From the NCBI GenBank assembly GCA_964020085.1, contig OZ026607.1:6870779-6934778 (forward strand): a DNA stretch of 64,000 bases, in the 5' to 3' direction. The stretch is from Micromussa lordhowensis. Taxonomy: Eukaryota; Cnidaria; Anthozoa; Scleractinia; Lobophylliidae. Position 1 is the stretch's first letter. Each line of letters opens with the position of its first letter. This document shows, piece by piece, positions 1-13,403 of the stretch. The notes beneath the pieces were generated by a model. The model worked only from the letters and a program-made list of their open reading frames with translations, had not been told where the DNA came from and ran no database searches. The translations under genes were made by a program, and so were the position numbers.

Positions 1-131
1 CATGCCTTCAGTCTGAAGACATTGATGTACTGATGCCTTCCAATCCAAGCAACTTCCTGTTCCTAGCTGTCAGTGTGAATCTTGAGCCATGGCAGGCTTC
101 CCTGACACAGTTTTATCTTTGTCTGTTTCAG

Positions 132-1053
132 GAGAGGAAATCAAGATAAAGGTTGTGGACTTTGGGAATGCAATCCATTGGGTTCATAGAGAGGTACAGC
201 AAACTATATTGTCCACAATTACTATTTAGTATTAGAAAATAACTTAAAGCAAATACGCACGCTGATTGGTTTAAAACTGTGTTTCTATTTAACAATTAGA
301 TTATGAGCTCGAGATTTCTATCGCGTGATAGTTGACGAGGGCGCAGCCCGAGTCAACTATCGCGTGATAGAAATCGAGAGCGAATAATCTAATTGTTTTA
401 GTATAAATCTACTAGTCGTTCAAAACTTAATCTAAATCCTCTTCTGAACACTTCGAAAACGCCAAGAAACGGCCGTCATTTTGTTAAGTGCACACTGTTA
501 CGCTACTCACTATCTATCACAGAATAGATAGTGAGTAGCGTAGCCAATCAGAGAACGGCCTACGTGATAGAACGCTAGTAGATTTATACTCAAACTTGAT
601 AGAAACACGGTACATGTTTTCCATTTCTTAATTAATACCATAAAGTTTTGGCCCGGATTATTCGAAAGGTGGATCCACCTGTGACTGGATAAATCACTTT
701 CCAGTGGAGAGCGTGGTTTGTTTTGTTAACACTTACAGCTGTATGGACAGTGATTTGCCCAGTGGATAGGTGTTATCCAACCTTTGAACAACTGGGTCCA
801 ACGAGTAAACGCTCAGGCCCCAAAGTACCACTTTCCCAAATTAGTGATAGCTAGCAGGTATAGAGCAGGGCAAAATTTGCTTATAAATAATCTGTTTTGA
901 TGTACACTATGTTAATTTAACCTACAATCAAGTACATTGTACAAGAAGGGAAAAACTCTTACTACCCAGTTGTAGGTTACTAAGGGAGTGCAATCTAATT
1001 ATTTACGTGTATCATAAATTCTTTACTGAGCAGAATGCATTTTTATGTAATAA

Positions 1054-1088
<35 letters not shown>

Positions 1089-4000
1089 GTAATTATTATT
1101 AGAGTGTGTAATTATTATTAATAATACATAATTTGATGTTTTAAAGTCACAACTGTTGATCAATGTTGGGATCGATCCTGAACACTATGATTTTAAAACT
1201 ATTTTTTAATAAGTAATAATTTCAGTCTAATTGTATTTTATGATTTTCAGGTTTCCTTGTACTATGATGAGTTTGAACTGCAAACATTGCTTTACCGAGC
1301 TCCAGAGGTAACCAGCTGTTGCTGCTTACATGAAAGACGTATAACTTACAATAGTTGAACGTGTGAAATATATTATAATAATTGTAATAAGAAAAAAAAT
1401 ATAATTTGTATACATATTACTTGTTGGTGACAGTCTGGGAAATCTTAATTTTAAGGAGGTAATTTGGCAAAATTTTGTTTTCAATATTGCCTTAAATTCT
1501 GCTATTGAAGGTATATAAGGAAACCGAGGAGAGCATTCTGATACTACATGTCTGGTAACTTTGGGTTGACTCTTTACAGGTGATGTTTGGTGTTCCCTTT
1601 GGCCCAGAAATTGACATCTGGTCTTTAGGTTGTATCCTGGCTGAGGTAAGTCTCAATTAATGTGTGTCCTAAATCGACGTAAATCAATTTAAGTGTACCA
1701 GACTTAAAATTGCTCAGACTGAATATCATTCTTCCTAAATTGCATAGTTACGTACCTACAATTTCATGAATTTTGAATTTGAGAATGGATGTTTTATTTT
1801 GGATGTTTTATTTCTTTCATTGTAGTGTAATATTACATACATGCATGTATTATTAATTATTAATACATGCATGCAATATTGCATGCAATACATGCATGTT
1901 AATATTGCATGCACGTATTAGTAATTTACATGCATGCAATATTAACGTCTATGATGTGTCTAGCTCCATGAGCAGGCAAGATGAACCGATGAGAAAGTGG
2001 TGTGAGGAGGAGTAGAAAACAAAGGAATTATGGATTACTTTTGACACTCAAATTGAAAACTGCTCTTTGTATTTCCTGGCAAGGTCATTGTCAGTACTTC
2101 AATGTGTCTACTCACATTTTATATTCTGTAGACTAACTTGTCATATTCGTACTCTTGTTCAAGCAAGTTCTAATATAGCCTGCGAGCAGGTTCTAGCGTT
2201 TAAGTTTTGCACTCAAGCACTGCTATCTAACTTTTTTGCTTTGGCTTGCGAGCAAGTTTACGAACGACACACGTTGCAGAAGGAACGACGTGGGGACTTA
2301 CAAACTAGACACGAGAGTCTGCTCGCAGGCTAGTCCTAATACTGACTTAGTCTGGATCTTGCTTTTCAGTTGTACATTGGGAAACCTTTATTTCTTGGAA
2401 GAAATAAAAATGAAATCTTGCAAGAGGTACGTGGCAGTTATGACAAGAACTTACATGTACAAGAGACCTTGCCTGCAGGCTGTCACCTGGTGCTTCTAAT
2501 TAATGCCAGTAATGTGAAATGAGATTCCAAGAAGGCGATCAACATAAGGACAGGTTTATGTTCAAGTCTAGCGGCCCATGAGGCAGGCTCTTCTTGCTGG
2601 TTTAAGCTGCGTGGAGAGAGGAGTCCTGAGTAGATCAACGTCCTCCTGGATGGGATGGCTGAGTCCCATGCATTGCTTCAAGAGAAGCATTGTGAGAATT
2701 TAATTATGTTTGCTCAAGGACTCAACAGAGATTTCCTAGCAGGCACCAGCATCTCCCATGCAATAAACATGGGGTCCAACAATGAAACAAAGTTGCCAAT
2801 TGTTATAAGTTTTCACATCATCAAGTTCAGTATGAGTAACCCTGGTATGGATGATGTTAATGTTCCTCCAATTAGTTGTGGTTTAAAGTGCACCTAACCC
2901 CAAAAACTTTTTTTCGCTAAAGCAATAAAGCTTATTTTGTGGAGTAATGTGCCGCAAAAATTTTTCGATTTGGTTAAATCTTTGATTTTCTATGGCTCGT
3001 CAAAGTACGTCAAAATGCCGCCATTTTGGTTCACGACCGAGTTTAACGGGGAATGGGTCGAGGGCCGGATGTGACGTCAAATCGAGAACACGATGATTCT
3101 GAGATTCGCATATTTACTTGTTTCTGTGGGAAAGGCCGGAAAAGTTGTTCGAAAAAAATGCTAGCCAGGTGCGCTGTATTGTCATGTAGCAACACAACAA
3201 ACTTACAGGAGATACTCCACTACATGCCATACCGTTTTATGGAGATGATCGTCCTGAAGATTTCGTGAAAGCGAAACGTGCAAAAGTGATAGCCGTGTAA
3301 GTGTTCGGTGATCTGTTCTATAAAGCATTTAATTCAAACCAGATAATCTCGCTCGATGCCTGGATTTTCAGAGAGAGGAAGGGATTTTGCCGACTCAGTG
3401 GCTTTGGAATAACCGCTTGTCCATCGATTCATGCTGCCGTTGTTGCATCTGATCTGAGAAACAACAGCAGTCAGTCGGCACAGCTGACAGATAGTTTTGT
3501 ATTTGCCCGCTACTAATCTTAAAACTCCATTTCTGAAGCCATACAGGTTTAATTCCTGGATCTTCAGTAACATACTTTAAGATAACATCAGCACCAATAT
3601 CTTCAAGAACAAGATCATTCTTCTTTGAGTCTTGACAACCTTCTAACTCACTTTAATACAATAATAACAACAATAACATTCGCTGATGTTTTGAAGGGAA
3701 GCGACGCTACAATTTCCACACTCGCACGAAAAGAACACAAGCATTGTGTCATGGGATAATCATTTTGATCTACTTTGAACGCATGAAGTTAAAATAATTT
3801 GAGAAAGTAAAGGGACTTGACTTTTATTTATACGAAAGTATGTTAATGCGAGATCGAAGAATGCGCGAAAATAGTAAATACGCGCCATGCGCTACAGTCT
3901 TACTAGTATCACTCTTTGACTTCTACATATCATTGCCTTCGGGTCTGTCCATCAGAGCTCGTTCGAGTTCTTTGTCAGCATCCTCCTCATTTGGCTGTCC

Positions 4001-7000
4001 ATTCTTCGTTGGCCAGAGAGTTGTCAGCATATAAATCAGCTCGGTCGTCATCGTTTAACTATTCACTTAGCGTTGTTGATAAGTGCGAGTCGTCATTCTC
4101 TTCAGCGATATAATAAATTTCGGAGTCTTCTGAGTCAAAGCTCATTTCAGAACCCGACGAAGTAGAAGATATTGTTGATAAAAACAGAAATCTGTCGACT
4201 GTGGAGCCCCAGCGAAAAACTTATGCGGCAAAAAGGCTTCTACGCTCGCACAGAGTAAAAGGCCCGACTGGGACAGCAGCTTTCGTTCTCGAAGTGACGT
4301 CACGGCCTTACTCTCCCCAGATTCCCCATGCTCGGTCGTGAACCATACGAAACTCGGTTTCAAAGGGGCACAGAAATTCGAGGATTTAACCAAATCGAAA
4401 AATTTTTGCGGCACATTACTCCACAAAATAAGCTTTATTGTTTTAGCGAAAAAAAATTTTTGGGGTTAGGTGCACTTTAAAGGGAGCCTCCACTCCTACC
4501 AAAGAATCACTTTAAACCGCAGGTTATAGTATTTGCAGTAACGTTAGGTCTAAGTTTTTTTCCAGAAGAGCGTCTATAGTGGAGAAAAACGATTTTCAGA
4601 ATCGCGTATTTTTGTTTTCAAATTTTCTGGGCGCCGCCATCTTGAATAATTGTGACGTGTCTTGGTTGCTCTATTGTTCTGACATCAAGAGCTTTTGTCT
4701 AATAACAAAAGGGCAACCATTTCACGTCACAATTATTCAAGATGGCTGCTCCCGGGAACTTTGAAAACAAAAATAAACGATTTTATAATTCATGTATTTA
4801 AGGCAAACGCGCTTTGTTAGTTAAAACTTCAAGCAAATTTTATTCTTAAAATTATTTAGTGTGATTTGAAGTAAACTTTTTGTCACAGTGGAGGTTCCCT
4901 TTAATGAAGATATCCAACCTGAGACTTTTCATGGAACCTTTTGATTTTGTTTCCATTTACCTTCACACTACTCATTTTTTAAAAATCTTTCTGGCTTCGT
5001 TTTTGGCAGGTGACTTCTGTCTTCGGACCCATACCTAGTACTCCTTTCCAGACCGGCAAGTTTTTCCAAGAACTGTCAGAGTTTGTTGGTCACAATCCAG
5101 GTATTTTAAGGTAGAGCAGTGTTTAGGTTAACGTTAGTGTAAGTTGTTTTAAAAGCCCAGCTGGTCTGCCAGGCTAGTGTCAAATAATCATTGAGTGTCA
5201 AATTATTTGCGGATGATAGTGTGCTCTACCGCCACATTCAGTCTCCGGCTGACCAGGATGCCAAATGAATTTTTCCCTTACTAAATGTTACATTATGTCC
5301 ATAACCCTTAAGCATCAGCCGCCATCTTACATGTACATGTAATTGTACACGCTGTGCAACACCTTTCTGGAATGGGTCACATTCCGGAAATACCTGGGGA
5401 TCTGCATTATCAACTCCCTCAATTAGACAAAGCACACCATGGAGGTAAAAAAGAAGGCAAACAGAATTCTTAGTATACTCCAGAGGAACTTAACAACTTC
5501 TGCTCCTACCTATTGAGGAACAGGCTTATTTGAGCCTTGTTCATCCAGTATGTGAATTCGGATCCGTTGCCGAGTCCCCTTACACACAGAAAGACATCAA
5601 CTGTGGCATAAAAAGAGGTGTCGGAATGCCAAAGTTGATAAAGATCTCACTTCCACTAACCAACAAATTGTCAAGAGCACCATTAACGAACTTATAGTAA
5701 AACAAGATTTACCGGCTACTGCTACAAATCTCATCATCACCACTCCTAGAACTTCATGTATTTACTTTTTGCCTAAAATTCACAAACCTAACAACCCAGG
5801 CCGACCTATCGTCTCTGCGTGTAGTTGCCCTACCGAACTCATTTCTAGCTATTTAGACAAAATTATGGCATCTATCGTCAGATCTTTACCGTCTTATGTT
5901 AAAGACAGTCAACACGCCCTTCAAATTTTTCGCGATTTCAATTTCCTGGGTGAAGACAAACTTATTTTTACTATGGACATTACATCCCTTTACACCGTCA
6001 TCCCTAATGGCGAAGGTCTTCTAGCCCTCAAACATTTTTTTGATTTACGCACTGTAAGGAACCAAGCTCGGAAACACTGCTCCGCCTGGCTGAACTAGTT
6101 TTAACACTAAATTGTTTTTCATTCGCTACCAGTTATTATAAACAAATCAATGGTGTGGCCATGGGCACCAAAATGGGACCCAGCTACGCCAATCTTTTCG
6201 TAGGCTACATTGAACAGGAATTTTTTAATCAATACAACGGCCCTAAACCTGAGCTATACCGTCGCTACATTGACGATTGTGTCGGCGCCACTTCCTCTAC
6301 CAGAGAGGAACTCAATCAATTTATAACTGCTGTTAATTCGTTTCATCCGGCTCTTAAGTATACCTGGGAAATTTCCAATACTTCTTTGGCATTTCTAGAT
6401 ATCAAAGTTTCTGTCGAAGGCAACGGTTTATGCACCAGTGTGCACTACAAACCCACAGATTCTCATAGCTATTTGTTGTATTCATCTTCACATCCATCAC
6501 ACGTCAAGAATTCTATTCCTTATTCTCAGTTTCTTAGACTTCGTCGCCTTTGTAGTGAGGACTCGATTTTTCCTTTAAATCAGAGGAAATGTGCAATTTT
6601 TTCGACAAATGTGGATATCCTGCCTCTGTTGTTCAAGCAGGCCATCATCGTGCCCAACAAATTGATCGGCAGTCAGCACTACAAACGTCTCAGAAGGAGA
6701 ATAATAATAGAATTCCATTCACCCTCACATTTCACCCTCACAATCACGCAGTAAAATCCATCATTCTCAAAAACTTTAAATTACTTCAAAATGATCCCGA
6801 TACTGGTAGAATCTTTTCGCAACCGCCATTAATTTCATTCAAACGCGACAAAAACATACATGTAGGTAACTTTTTAGTTAGAAGTGCATTCAAAACGACT
6901 GAACAACCTGGAACTTTTAAATGCGCACGCGCGCGATGTAAAACATGTCCTTTCATTTACAACGTTGAGAAATTGTCGGGACCCAAGCGATCCATTAAGA

Positions 7001-8304
7001 TCACAGATCAATTTACCTGTACCTCAGCCAATGTCATCTACTGTATAACTTGCACTCTTTGCAAAAAGTTATATATCGGTGAAACAGGTAGACGACTAGG
7101 CGACCGTTTCCGAGAACACCTTCGCGACGTAGAGAAAGACGATAAAGACGCTTCTAAACCGGTTGCTAGACACTTTAATAAGCAACATATGGCAGTCTGC
7201 GGCCTCTCCCTACATCAAGGAGGCACAGAAAGCCGTAAAACTCTTGAACAAAGATTTATTTTTCAAATCGGCACTCTTAATCCTCACGGTATCAACGAAC
7301 GCTTTTCATTCAACTAATTCATTCTGTTGTTTTTCACGTTGCCAGGCACCAACCAATAGCGTAGCTCCACATTTCTGTATATAAACCACACACAACCCAC
7401 AATTCCTTGATTCGCTCCGACGAAGGGCTAACGCTCGAAACGTCAGCTTCCGAATCTCTTTATGGTGGACAATTCACATTATCAACCCAGTTGATAAAAC
7501 CAAATTATCTAAGCCCATAAGGGGTTAGTACTCTCTTTTTGTCAGAACTGTCCCAGCTTGGAATTTCTTGTCTTTCGTCTCTGTCAACGCTGACTCTGTC
7601 GTTGCTCTCCAGTCAAGCATTTGTAATAATTCAGTTTATTAATACATTGTTGAATAACCCAGGTGACTGTCGCTCTAATTGTTTATTGTCAGTGGCACGC
7701 TCGTGCCAATAGTCTGTTTGTTTGCCGAGGCAATGTATCAGATTTGTGAGCGTGAGTTCTATATTTCTTTGTATGCTTGCATGAGTAGTTTCATTTGCTA
7801 TTTGTTAATATTTCTTTTATGTAATTTATATTCACCTGAGCATCCTGCTGATTATCATTGCCGGGTTAGCAAGCAAAAGGCAATTATTTTAATTCAAATT
7901 AATGTTAAAGTAATTAAAAGTGTTTGACTCATATTTCTATAGCATGAAGTGGCTAAGGATTAAGTTCCTAGTCAAACACTGACTTGGCAGGCAGCAAGCC
8001 GCATGGGCTTTTGATAAAGTTATTATTATTTAAGAAATAGAAAACATGTACCGTGTTTCTATAGAGTTGTAGAAACACAAGTGGAAGTTTGGGAGAACGA
8101 GAAATGTTTCCACAGCTTTTTCGAGTTCTCCCATGTCTTTCATGAGTGTTTCTATAACTCAATAGAAACACAGAGAACATGTTTTCTATTTCTTTTAGAA
8201 AACACCACGACAAAAAAGTAAAACAACTTGTTTACTTTGATTATCAAAATTTAAATTCTCTTTGCTCGCGCCATCATCACGCCAACAGCTCTGTGTTTCT
8301 ATCA

Positions 8305-8336
<32 letters not shown>

Positions 8337-9216
8337 ATGCGTATTTTCTTAGGGCTGTTTTCTAAAAAAAAATATAAAGAAATAAATTAAAATGAAGTAC
8401 TGACTACAAATACAACTCCCCTAGACTGGAACTTTGAGCTATTTTTTTTTTAATTAAAATAATATCCCAATATATTAGCCAACATTTCAAGATATGAATT
8501 TGTCTCAAACTTCTAAAGGACATGTTCATCACAAATGGCCCACGTTAAAGACTTGACCCGAAATTTTGCAAGCTCGACCTTTAAAATCAGTGTGAATACC
8601 TGAAATCCTTACCATCCTGGTTACTATGTGGTTTCTTTTTTGCAATTGCTTTTAGAAGTTAATCAGCTCGTCATTGCAACTAGCCTGATGAAGAAACTTC
8701 ACAATTCAAGGAATTACGCCTTTGCAAGTTTCCTGGTTGGTTTACTTCAGTACAACCCAAGTAAGTTTATTGACATAAAGCAGCATTGTTCTCTGCTAAG
8801 CACAAGTAGAAGTCAGAGTTTGTGAAGATCGGAATGTCTCACTGAGATTCACAGCTCTATGTCAAATGTTGTACCTACTGATCAAAGTGACCTAAAAACC
8901 ACTACAAAGACTGTTTTTGGTTTTCTATTGCTACTTGGTTATTTTTGAATGCAAAATACCAGAATACCTGGTTTCTATTTTGGTATTGCGAGAAAGTTAT
9001 GATGAGTAAGTTGATGAAAAACATGGGAAAAATTATCATATAACCCATTAGTAAAAACTGGATCATTGGATAATGCAATTCGAGAGTTCTCATTGGCTTA
9101 GCCATTATGGTATATGTGCCATTATACCATGATCTACAAAAATGGCAAGCGTATGTATGATTTTTTATTTAAATTGTAGTCTAGTTTTCTATATTTTGGG
9201 AGCGGTTTTAATAAAA

Positions 9217-9247
<31 letters not shown>

Positions 9248-9271
9248 CATGATCATAGCCAACTCGGCACT

Positions 9272-9312
<41 letters not shown>

Positions 9313-11547
9313 ACTCATGGAATAATAGTAGTAGATTATTATTTGTAAGCAGTATTAGTATTTTATTTTCTTTCATTTTATTTTATTCTAGTAGTCGTAT
9401 TAATTATTGTATCCGATTTTTGGACTGTGTAATTTTATTGTAAAGCGCATTTGAACATTGTATGGAATTTGCGCTATACAAATCATTGTTATTATTATCA
9501 TAATTACCCAACAATTGTGAAATCGATAAATTAGGAAACCTGACAAATGTTAGTGTGCAGACATGGACAAAGCAGACGTCATTAACCCAGTTGAAATCGC
9601 TTATTTTGCGACAGAGTGCAATCAAACTCTCACTAATAATTGACTCAAAATTCTTTCACTGTTGAGAGAAATGCATGACCAGGCCAGATCTAATACCCAC
9701 ACCTTTCCGCAACACTAACACAACTTCATGTACCACTTGTGCTACAGCTACTGCTAAAACCAATCAACAAGAATCACGAGCACTATCAACCACTTCTATC
9801 ACTTCCATTACGAATACTATCACCAGCACAGATATACCACTTCCACCACCTGACTCGTCCCCAGTGTCTCTTGTGTCATAAAGGCCGAGAGTCGAGGGAG
9901 ACTGAGAGAAATTCGAGTGCCATGAGAGAATTACGAGATGGAAAAAGAGCAGAGTCTAGGAAGATGTGCCACTGTTCTCTCAGCCATCTTGGAAACATGA
10001 TATGTCAAAGAGTCCCCTCTTTCCTCTTTCCCATCACCTCTCGCAGTCACGCTTTCATAGAACTCTAAGGAGATGACTGGGGACAAGTCAGCTTCACCAG
10101 AACCGCCATGAAGAACGCTTTATTCAGTATTGACCATTAGCTGTTTTTCTATTGCAGGTAAACGACTTACACCTTGTCAAGCTGCTATGCATCCATTCTT
10201 AGCTCCTGAATGTCCATGCGCTTTTCTGTTACCATGGCAAGGTGATAAAATCTCAGGTATACATGTAATTATTGCAAGTATTGTTTTTTGTTTTTGCATT
10301 ATTTTCATTCCAAGAAGACAACAGAGTAAAAATATTGATAAATGACCACCGTATCGAGTTTTTCATCCAATTTTTAAATATTAAGTGAAACAAAACATTT
10401 TGAAGGACCTGGAGAAATGTTTGTTTTGTTTATCAGTGTTTTAAACTGTTTTAAACCGTCTCATGTTTAACAAGTATAACAAGTTTAACAAGTATAAACT
10501 CTTGTTTTGGATGCAGCTGGTGCCGTCTACACAGATATCTTGCTCGCACCTGAGCAATATGTCTCCAGGCCTCATGTGGATGAGGAGATAGAAAGGCAAC
10601 ATTTTTCTGGAAATGAACTGCTCAAGAAGGGAACATCAGTGCTTTACAACGGTCATAAAAGTTTGTCTCCTTTTCTAGCAAAGCGAACAAAGGAGAATGA
10701 CTTAAAGAACTCCTCCCAAGAAACAAGTGTGAATTCTGCAAATATGCAGATAGACAATTCCAGATATGCAATGGAAGGACCCCTTGCAACGACCATACCT
10801 ACATCAACTCACCCTCGGAATAAAATATCTCTTCCTCGTAAAGATAGGACTTGCACCAGCAATTTAGAAAAGGATGAAAAAAAAACCTCTGTCAGCTCCA
10901 GGTCTGCTACCCTAACTCGAAAACATTCTGGACGAGGAAATTCAAACAATAATTTGTTAAAATTAGAGAGCAAAGAACCGTCAGATCTGGTGAAGGTTCC
11001 ACAGAAAAGTACATCGATTTCTAGCTCTAGCGAGGTTGAGCGATCTTTAGTTAAATTAAAGAGCTGCCCCTCTGATACCTCCAAACCGAATAGCTATGAT
11101 ATACTGGGGGAATGTGTTGACGACAGTGTGAAAAGTCATGTTATGCCTGAAAAACTCAATGAAATTCCCTCGCAGTGGAAAAGCGATGTCTTAAATACAA
11201 AGGGAGCAGAGGATGATGATAGATTTACTCAGACTGCGACTTCTACGACAACAGGATTTAATTTAGACAATCGTTTATCCGACAATGAGATGAATTCTTC
11301 AGCAAGGACACGCGTCTATCACAGAAAAAGAAACTCAAGAAAACAACAAAGCGATTTGCCTCCAGAAAAGAGAATACGCAATCTTTGCAGCCCTACTGCT
11401 GGCCAGAGCGAAGAAAAGGCAAGTAAATTTGGGCACCAGGAACATCATCAGTTGGTGAATACTCCTGTTGTGAGTAAAAGTCTCAACTCACAAAAGAAAG
11501 AAAAAGAGGTTTGTGTTAGTGACCCCACACCCATAAATTTCTTTTAG
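132..11547 (+). CDS. CMGC (DYRK-like) protein kinase gene, 3' eight exons
   Basis: Eight exons are visible with AG/GT borders and compatible phases: 132-193, 1251-1307, 1580-1645, 2370-2426, 5010-5100, 8656-8760, 10158-10256 and 10517-11547. Joined, they give the C-terminal half of a kinase domain. Seen in order are the Mg-binding motif VVDFGNAI, the activation-loop and APE region ending LLYRAPE, DIWSLGCILAELYIG of subdomain IX, a CMGC-insert-like stretch, and KRLTPCQAAMHPFL of subdomain XI. Kinases of this family phosphorylate Ser/Thr and often autophosphorylate the YxY of the activation loop; the loop here has YYDEFELQT. The N-terminal half lies before the window. The last exon adds a long tail rich in Ser, Lys and Arg. 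DYRK-like is my best placement; CLK or HIPK relatives are not excluded. Confidence 0.8.
293..395. repeat. Palindromic repeat in kinase intron
   Basis: Two arms of about 43 bp (293-335 and 352-395) are near-perfect inverted copies centred on a GC-rich spacer. The arms contain TATCGCGTGATAG. It looks like a small foldback MITE. Confidence 0.75.
400..590. repeat. Foldback MITE with internal hairpin
   Basis: The ends are inverted copies of about 20 bp with few mismatches (AGTATAAATCTACTAG at 400 and its reverse complement ending at 590). In the middle, 501-516 and 525-540 form a perfect 16-bp stem (CGCTACTCACTATCTA). No coding potential. Confidence 0.7.
1061..1087. repeat. (ATT)n microsatellite
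   Basis: Simple run of ATT units within an A/T-rich intron. Confidence 0.8.
1838..1937. repeat. ATGCATGCAATATTGCATGCAT-type palindromic cluster
   Basis: Several overlapping short palindromes built from TGCATGCAATATT and its complement lie in the kinase intron. Likely cruciform-prone simple sequence; no gene. Confidence 0.6.
2887..4476. mobile_element. Non-autonomous TTAA-type DNA transposon
   Basis: The element is bounded by TTAA on both sides (2883-2886 and 4477-4480) and has inverted ends starting AGTGCACCTAACCCC. Inverted similarity extends about 150 bp inward at each end, including the shared blocks AAATTTTTGCGGCAC and CTCGGTCGTGAACCA. TTAA target duplication is characteristic of piggyBac-type transposases, so a piggyBac-like helper is inferred. 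The interior has only short shadow ORFs and no transposase. Confidence 0.75.
4481..4900. mobile_element. Second TTAA-flanked MITE abutting the first
   Basis: It starts AGGGAGCCTCCACT immediately after the TTAA at 4477-4480 and ends with the near-complement AGTGGAGGTTCCCT before a TTAA at 4901-4904. Internally it has a second inverted pair around 4631-4660 and 4718-4748 containing GCCATCTTGAATAATTGTGACGT. The two elements share one TTAA, so one inserted at the border of the other. Confidence 0.75.
5560..7510 (+). mobile_element. Penelope-like retroelement copy (RT + GIY-YIG), degraded
   Basis: A reverse transcriptase reading frame is open from about 5640 through 6090 (motifs PKIHKPNNPGRPIVS and FTMDITSLYT). 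It resumes in another frame from 6155 (GVAMGTKMGPSYANLF, RRYIDDCVG with the YxDD-type catalytic motif) to about 6590, and continues in a third frame to 7317. The C-terminus carries a GIY-YIG nuclease core (KKLYIGETGRRLGDRFREH). At least two frameshifts break the ORF. The 3' untranslated part contains the phrase ACGAAGGGCTAACGCTCGAAACGTC, which I recognise as common to Penelope-like element 3' ends. It sits in the intron between the fifth and sixth visible kinase exons. Confidence 0.8.
5640..7317 (+). pseudogene. Penelope-like reverse transcriptase/GIY-YIG endonuclease, frameshifted
   Basis: RT fingers and palm are encoded by 5640-6096, the palm with the IDD motif and the thumb by 6120-6590, and a Cys-containing linker plus GIY-YIG endonuclease by 6590-7317. 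GIY-YIG residues are recognisable (VIYCITCTLCKKLYIGETG, then RFREHLRD and a later Glu in LEQRFIFQIG). PLE proteins normally act in the nucleus by target-primed reverse transcription after endonuclease nicking. This copy needs two frame changes to read through, so it is dead as it stands. Confidence 0.8.
9052..9327. repeat. Dispersed foldback repeat, copy 1
   Basis: Contains ACTGGATCATTGG and ATTCGAGAGTTCTCATTGGC at the left, and a palindromic core TTGGATATGA...TCATATCCAACGCG at the right with the stem TAGCCAAC/GTTGGCTA. A second copy is at 18661-18893. Confidence 0.7.
10517..11547 (+). CDS. Last coding exon of the kinase gene: disordered basic tail
   Basis: The exon begins after the acceptor ATGCAG at 10511-10516. 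It joins in phase 1 to the preceding exon (G + CT = Ala) and runs open for 343 codons to a TAG at 11545. The product is low-complexity and polar, with Ser/Thr/Lys/Arg-rich stretches such as VYHRKRNSRKQQ and PPEKRIRNLC, typical of nuclear-localised kinase tails. I see no folded domain. No clear polyadenylation signal follows closely, so either the last exon extends well past 11550 or the signal is weak. Confidence 0.65.
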
Positions 11548-12591
11548 CGCAAGGTGACTCTCCTTATAGCACGGCCCATTGTATTGTGATCTCACCGACA
11601 AAGAAATTAAAAGGAAACGCTTTGTGATGAATGTGTCAAGTTGTACAATATCTGCTCAGAACTCCTATGGGACAATTATTTGAATGATTGGTTCATCATG
11701 AATTCTATCAACTGATCATCTAATTAGGGAACTCTATGAGAGGTACAAGAGTTTATTGACAGTTCAGTTAAGAACGAATTCATGTCCCTGGCCTTCAAAC
11801 CGACATTAGCTCCACATTTTTACCTTCATTGGACGCCGTGTGCTGTGGCGACAGGCTATGCAATTTCAATTCCTAAAATTAATGCAATTTTTAAAGGTAT
11901 ATTTGGTAACCGTAAACCTTAGTTTGATTAATTTTGTTCTCTCTTGATTAAACTAACAACTCTAGATGTATCAGGAGCCATTACAGCAGAACTCGGAACG
12001 AGCTGGAGCCACACGTGGAAAATACCAAGACGATGTAAGAGTTTACCTTTACACTCCAAAGCTAAAAGTACTAACTCTCCTTCCTGACATGCATACATTT
12101 CCTTTGAAGAAGTCCTGAGAATTTGGTAGTACATCAAGACGATATTTCTTTGTTGACGATCTTGTTTATTCTCTTCATCTGTACTCGTTACAATATAGAG
12201 GAAGTAACAACAAAAAGCACAATTCTTACCTTCCTGGTCAGCGGTGTTTAGATATGTTCATGCTCCAGGTTTCCGCGGGTTCACTGACCAAAAGGCGGCT
12301 CTATGCTCCACTGGGGGCCATAAGGATACATGATGATCATGATGATGACTGACCGAAATGCGTTGTAGCAGTTTTGTGTTTAGTCAGCATTTTCTTGTCT
12401 TTTGAGCATTGTGTTTTCTTAAGAGGCTGTTTTCCTCCCCTGTCCATCCCCCTCTGTTTTCTCCCACTGTTTTATCCATATGACAGGGTTTTACGTCCCT
12501 CCCACGTGGGGGCTCATGGCTGGGTTGCCAGGATTTGCCAGCAGTGGAAGCGGTCTCCATGAAGGGGCCGGCTGCCAAAGGTGGAAACACT

Positions 12592-12622
<31 letters not shown>

Positions 12623-12967
12623 AAAGGCAGTTGTAATTAATTATTTAAGGAGAGCTAAGATGCGGATCATTATTCGGAACTAAAGAGTTCGTAGTTTTTC
12701 TCTTTTTGCATTTTTTTTTCAACCTGCTTCATTCTAGACGAGATCTGGCCAGCGTGCCCGACTCACTGTTGCAAGCTAGTTCTCTGACAAAACCAAAAGG
12801 CTACTTGAGCCAGGTTGAATGGGGAGATTTTACCCACCCCTCCCCATTCTCCCTGTTGCTAAGATTTGCTTAAGAACCTCAAGTAAAAATTATAGGCCAG
12901 CTGAGATCCAAGCCTCTTTTGTTCACCAGACTGACATCTCAAAAGCTCTGCATGAAGTTGGTTCACT

Positions 12968-13094
12968 GACCTAAAACTTGAATTGCTTTTAATCCTGCTT
13001 GTTATTTTTTTAATATTTTTTTTTTCAGGAGGACCTAAAACTTGAATTGCTTTTAATCCAGCTTGTTATTTTTTTAATATTTTTTTTCAGGAGG
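12968..13094. repeat. Tandem duplication of a 64-bp unit
   Basis: Two head-to-tail copies of a unit starting GACCTAAAACTTGAATTGC and ending TTTTCAGGAGG (12968-13031 and 13032-13094), differing by a few bases. Each copy ends in an acceptor-like pyrimidine tract, but no exon is evident. Confidence 0.8.
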
Positions 13095-13341
13095 TCATGT
13101 TACTCTAAGACGCTGAACAAGACACAAAATGTACATATATGTGTTTTTATTTGTGAAGAAAGAATAAAAATGGAACATATGTTTTTACATGTTTACTCTT
13201 AAAATTTTCCCTCAGTCTGAAAACGTGTTGTTGGGTTTTTGTTTATTTGTTTGCTGTTTTCTTACATTTGCGAGTAATATGGATTGCGCGAAACGTGACA
13301 AACTGGCAAACAAGAAATTATTCTGCCAAACAGGATTTGTG

Positions 13342-13403
13342 CCAACCTTGTTCCCAGGGTCTCTCATCTTCCCGCCGATGAGAGACCCTGGGAACAAGGT
13401 TGG
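13342..13403. repeat. Perfect 27-bp hairpin
   Basis: Arms 13342-13368 and 13377-13403 are perfect inverted complements (CCAACCTTGTTCCCAGGGTC and its complement) with an 8-base loop. Probably the two fused ends of a foldback MITE. Confidence 0.85.
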
